Made by a program: the position numbers and the translations under genes | Shown: piece by piece, positions 12,489-14,697 of the stretch | Layout of the letters: each line of letters opens with the position of its first letter | Position numbering within the stretch: the first letter of the stretch is position 1 | Assembly: GCA_903907615.1 (NCBI GenBank) | Contig: CAIVOR010000035.1 | Span: 1 to 14,697 of the forward strand | Direction: 5' to 3' | Origin: an uncultured Microbacteriaceae bacterium | GTDB taxonomy: Bacteria > Actinomycetota > Actinomycetes > Actinomycetales > Microbacteriaceae | DNA: 14,697 bases | Notes under the pieces: model-generated | The model's input: the letters and a program-made list of their open reading frames with translations, nothing else | Told to the model about the DNA's origin: nothing | Databases searched by the model: none

Positions 12489-12907
12489 TATGCGTCACCT
12501 TCCTCACGCTTGATGATGCGTGCCTTGAGGGGCAGCTTGTGGATGGCACGGGTGAGTGCTTCACGAGCGATGGTCTCGTTCACACCGGCGAGCTCAAAGA
12601 GCACGCGACCCGGCTTGACGTTTGCGATCCACCACTCGGGTGAACCCTTACCCGAACCCATGCGGGTTTCGGCAGGCTTCTTCGTCAGCGGACGGTCGGG
12701 GTAGATGTTGATCCACACCTTTCCACCACGCTTGATGTGACGAGTCATGGCAATACGCGCAGATTCAATCTGGCGGTTGGTGACGTAGGCGGAAGTCAGG
12801 GCCTGAATGCCGAACTCACCAAACGTGACCTTGGTACCACCGGTTGCGTGACCACTCCGACCGGGGTGGTGCTGCTTGCGGTGCTTTACGCGACGGGGAA
12901 TCAACAT
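12488..12907 (-). CDS. rplP: 50S ribosomal protein L16
   Basis: L16 (139 residues) organises the A-site region of 23S rRNA and contacts the elbow of A-site tRNA. It starts MLIPRRVKHRKQHHPGRSGH and contains VTFGEFGIQALTSAYVTNRQ, then WINIYPDRPLTKKPAETRMG and SGKGSPEWWIANVKPGRVLF. The protein is full length and unremarkable. The ATG at 12905-12907 is three bases after the rpsC stop. Confidence 0.98.
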   Translation of the reverse strand: MLIPRRVKHRKQHHPGRSGHATGGTKVTFGEFGIQALTSAYVTNRQIESARIAMTRHIKRGGKVWINIYPDRPLTKKPAETRMGSGKGSPEWWIANVKPGRVLFELAGVNETIAREALTRAIHKLPLKARIIKREEGDA

Positions 12908-12910
12908 GAT

Positions 12911-13669
12911 TTAGGCCTCTGCTCCTGCTGCTGCGGCGGGTGCGCCTTCGGCCCGGGGGCCCCGACGTCCGGCTGCACCGCGCTCGGGACGGACCGACTT
13001 TTGGTTGGCCTGCTCGCGCGCGAGTTCTTTGTTGGTGATTTCACCCTTGTAAATCCAGACCTTCACGCCGATGCGACCGAAGGTGGTCTTTGCCTCGTAG
13101 AAGCCGTAGTCGATGTTCGCGCGAAGCGTGTGCAGTGGCACGCGGCCCTCGCGGTAGAACTCCGAACGGCTCATCTCGGCGCCACCCAGACGGCCCGACA
13201 CCTGGATGCGAACACCCTTGGCTCCGGCGCGCTGAGCGCCCTGCAGTCCCTTACGCATCGCGCGGCGGAAAGCCACACGAGCGGAGAGCTGCTCGGCGAT
13301 GCCCTGGGCGACAAGCTGAGCATCCATCTCGGGGTTCTTGACCTCGAGGATGTTCAGCTGAATCTGCTTGCCCGAGAGCTTCTCGAGGTCGGCGCGAATA
13401 CGCTCGGCCTCGGCGCCACGGCGACCGATCACGATTCCCGGACGGGCGGTGTGAATGTCGACGCGAACGCGGTCGCGGGTGCGCTCAATCTCGATGCGCG
13501 ACACGCCTGCGCGGTCGAGCGTCTCGGAGAGCATCTTGCGGATCTTCACGTCTTCGGCAACGAAGTCAGAGTAACGCTGACCCTTCTTCGTGCTGTCGGA
13601 GAACCAACGCGACACGTGGTCGGTGGTGATTCCGAGGCGGAAGCCGTACGGGTTTACCTTCTGGCCCAT
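12911..13669 (-). CDS. rpsC: 30S ribosomal protein S3
   Basis: S3 (252 residues) forms part of the mRNA entry channel and helicase. It begins MGQKVNPYGFRLGITTDHVS; the KH type II domain has the GRRG loop at 82-85 within IVIGRRGAEAERI. The C-terminal domain contains IAEQLSARVAFRRAMRKGLQ and SGRLGGAEMSRSEFYREGRV. After about residue 225 there is a tail of Arg/Gly and then Ala/Gly/Glu, common in the phylum. The ATG at 13667-13669 shares a base with the rplV stop. Confidence 0.98.
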   Translation of the reverse strand: MGQKVNPYGFRLGITTDHVSRWFSDSTKKGQRYSDFVAEDVKIRKMLSETLDRAGVSRIEIERTRDRVRVDIHTARPGIVIGRRGAEAERIRADLEKLSGKQIQLNILEVKNPEMDAQLVAQGIAEQLSARVAFRRAMRKGLQGAQRAGAKGVRIQVSGRLGGAEMSRSEFYREGRVPLHTLRANIDYGFYEAKTTFGRIGVKVWIYKGEITNKELAREQANQKSVRPERGAAGRRGPRAEGAPAAAAGAEA

Positions 13670-14067
13670 TACTTGGCCTCCTTCTTCGAAGCGCTTGCCG
13701 CAGCAGCCGGCTTCTCCTCGGGCGTGGCGAGCACGACCGTGATGTGGCTGGTGCGCTTGAGGATCTTGAATGCCCGACCCTGAGCACGCGGCTGGAACCG
13801 CTTAAGGGTGGTGCCTTCGTCAACAAACGCGCGGGCAACGAACAGGTCCTGCTCGTCGAGGTACTGGTTCGTCGCGTCAGCCTTCACTCGGGCGTTGGCC
13901 ATGGCCGAAGCCACAAGCTTGTACACCGGCTCGCTCGCGCCCTGGGGTGCGAACTTGAGGATGGCGAGCGCCTCAGTGGCCTGCTTGCCGCGGATGAGAT
14001 CCACGACACGACGTGCCTTCTGCGCGGTCACGCGAATGTGACGCACGCGGGCGACAGATTCAACCAT
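13669..14067 (-). CDS. rplV: 50S ribosomal protein L22
   Basis: L22 (132 residues) lines the nascent-chain tunnel; its beta-hairpin forms the constriction with L4. It has VARVRHIRVTAQKARRVVDL near the start, LIRGKQATEALAILKFAPQG, and the tunnel loop RFQPRAQGRAFKILKRTSHI. The C-terminal 16 or so residues (EEKPAAAASASKKEAK) are a short Ala/Lys tail. The ATG at 14065-14067 has AAGGAG upstream. The gene is 28 nt after rpsS. Confidence 0.98.
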   Translation of the reverse strand: MVESVARVRHIRVTAQKARRVVDLIRGKQATEALAILKFAPQGASEPVYKLVASAMANARVKADATNQYLDEQDLFVARAFVDEGTTLKRFQPRAQGRAFKILKRTSHITVVLATPEEKPAAAASASKKEAK

Positions 14068-14095
14068 GATGTTTTCTCCTTCACGTCACCGCGGG

Positions 14096-14377
14096 TTAGC
14101 GGCGACGGCCCTTCTTGTCGTCTTTTACGTGACCACGGAAGGTACGCGTGGGCGCAAATTCGCCCAGCTTGTGACCCACCATGGTTTCCGTAACGAACAC
14201 GGGGATGTGCTTGCGACCGTCGTGCACTGCAATGGTGTGCCCCAGCATGGCGGGAACAATCATCGAGCGGCGCGACCAGGTCTTGATCACGTTCTTGGTC
14301 TTGGCCTCGTTCTGTGCAACAACCTTCTTGAGCAGGTGGTCGTCGACGAAGGGGCCCTTCTTCAGACTGCGTGGCAT
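14096..14377 (-). CDS. rpsS: 30S ribosomal protein S19
   Basis: S19 (93 residues) is in the head of the small subunit and pairs with S13. It starts MPRSLKKGPFVDDHLLKKVV and carries IKTWSRRSMIVPAMLGHTIA, then VFVTETMVGHKLGEFAPTRT with a C-terminal HVKDDKKGRRR. Length and all conserved blocks are normal. The ATG at 14375-14377 is 11 nt after the rplB stop; an AGGAG overlaps that stop. Confidence 0.98.
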   Translation of the reverse strand: MPRSLKKGPFVDDHLLKKVVAQNEAKTKNVIKTWSRRSMIVPAMLGHTIAVHDGRKHIPVFVTETMVGHKLGEFAPTRTFRGHVKDDKKGRRR

Positions 14378-14388
14378 CTTCTAAACTC

Positions 14389-14697
14389 CTACTTGCGCTT
14401 CTTGAGGGCGGTGCGGCGGCGAACGATGAGCTTGTCGCTTTCTTTGTTCTTGCGACGAGTGCGACCCTCGGACTGTCCCCAGGGGCTGACGGGGTGACGA
14501 CCACCAGAGGTCTTACCCTCACCACCACCGTGCGGGTGGTCGACCGGGTTCATGGCCACACCACGAACTGTCGGGCGGACGCCCTTCCAGCGCATGCGGC
14601 CAGCCTTACCCCAGTTGATGTTCGATTGCTCGGCGTTGCCGACCTCGCCGATGGTTGCGCGGCAGCGCGCATCCACATTGCGGATCTCGCCCGAGGG
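14389..14697 (-). CDS. rplB: 50S ribosomal protein L2, C-terminal fragment cut by the window edge
   Basis: L2 is a universal protein needed for subunit joining and peptidyl-transferase activity. The visible 102 C-terminal residues begin PSGEIRNVDARCRATIGEVG and include WKGVRPTVRGVAMNPVDHPH followed by GGGEGKTSGGRHPVSPWG. The His in HPHGGGEGK is the conserved residue near the peptidyl-transferase centre. The C-terminus is basic (RRRTALKKRK). The frame stays open to the window end, so the start lies outside. The remaining S10 genes (rpsJ, rplC, rplD, rplW) would be expected upstream. Confidence 0.97.
   Translation of the reverse strand, partial: PSGEIRNVDARCRATIGEVGNAEQSNINWGKAGRMRWKGVRPTVRGVAMNPVDHPHGGGEGKTSGGRHPVSPWGQSEGRTRRKNKESDKLIVRRRTALKKRK

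Noticed and set aside
12737..13783. 348-codon plus-strand open frame opposite rplP, rpsC and rplV
   Set aside because: It lies antisense to essential genes with complete conserved products and shows no family resemblance; it is a codon-bias shadow.

Overview
This window is the core of the S10-spc-alpha ribosomal protein gene cluster of an actinobacterium. Every recognised gene lies on the minus strand, so transcription runs from position 14697 towards position 1. The organism call rests on several points. G+C is moderately high, and GTG or TTG starts are frequent (rplM, rplQ, rpoA, map, adk, secY, rplN). Adenylate kinase is the short type without a Cys zinc LID. Ribosomal proteins carry Ala/Lys/Glu-rich tails, and the order rplQ-truA-rplM is kept. 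No rpsD lies between rpsK and rpoA, and no rpsN lies between rplE and rpsH. I believe this combination fits Micrococcales, perhaps Microbacteriaceae, but the family-level call is inference.

Layout in transcription order. S10 segment: rplB (3' end only), rpsS, rplV, rpsC, rplP, rpmC, rpsQ (14697 to 11869). Spc segment: rplN, rplX, rplE, rpsH, rplF, rplR, rpsE, rpmD, rplO, secY, adk, map (11835 to 4558). Alpha segment: infA, rpmJ, rpsM, rpsK, rpoA, rplQ (4373 to 1165). Then come a good hairpin terminator (1112-1149), truA (1068-238), a 163-nt structured spacer, and the first 24 codons of rplM at the window edge.

The S10 and spc genes are packed tightly, with TAATG, ATGA or GTGA stop/start overlaps or spacers of a few bases, which suggests one long translationally coupled transcript. 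The first plausible internal promoter is upstream of infA (4481-4510). Larger spacers occur upstream of infA, rpmJ, rpsM, rpoA and rpsH, and each can form a stem-loop. Together the genes encode ribosomal subunit proteins, the initiation factor IF1, the RNA polymerase alpha subunit, the SecY translocon, and enzymes for nucleotide balance (Adk), N-terminal Met removal (Map) and tRNA pseudouridylation (TruA).

No new multi-gene system is visible. The most unusual content is (a) long low-complexity extensions on L15, S5, L17 and L29, above all a 118-residue Ala/Lys/Pro, histone-H1-like N-terminal arm on L15 with internal DNA repeats, and (b) undescribed-looking RNA hairpins in the spacers, including one in the rplM leader, one at the S10/spc boundary, and one in the gap where rpsN would be expected. 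There is no gene-free stretch longer than 300 bases.
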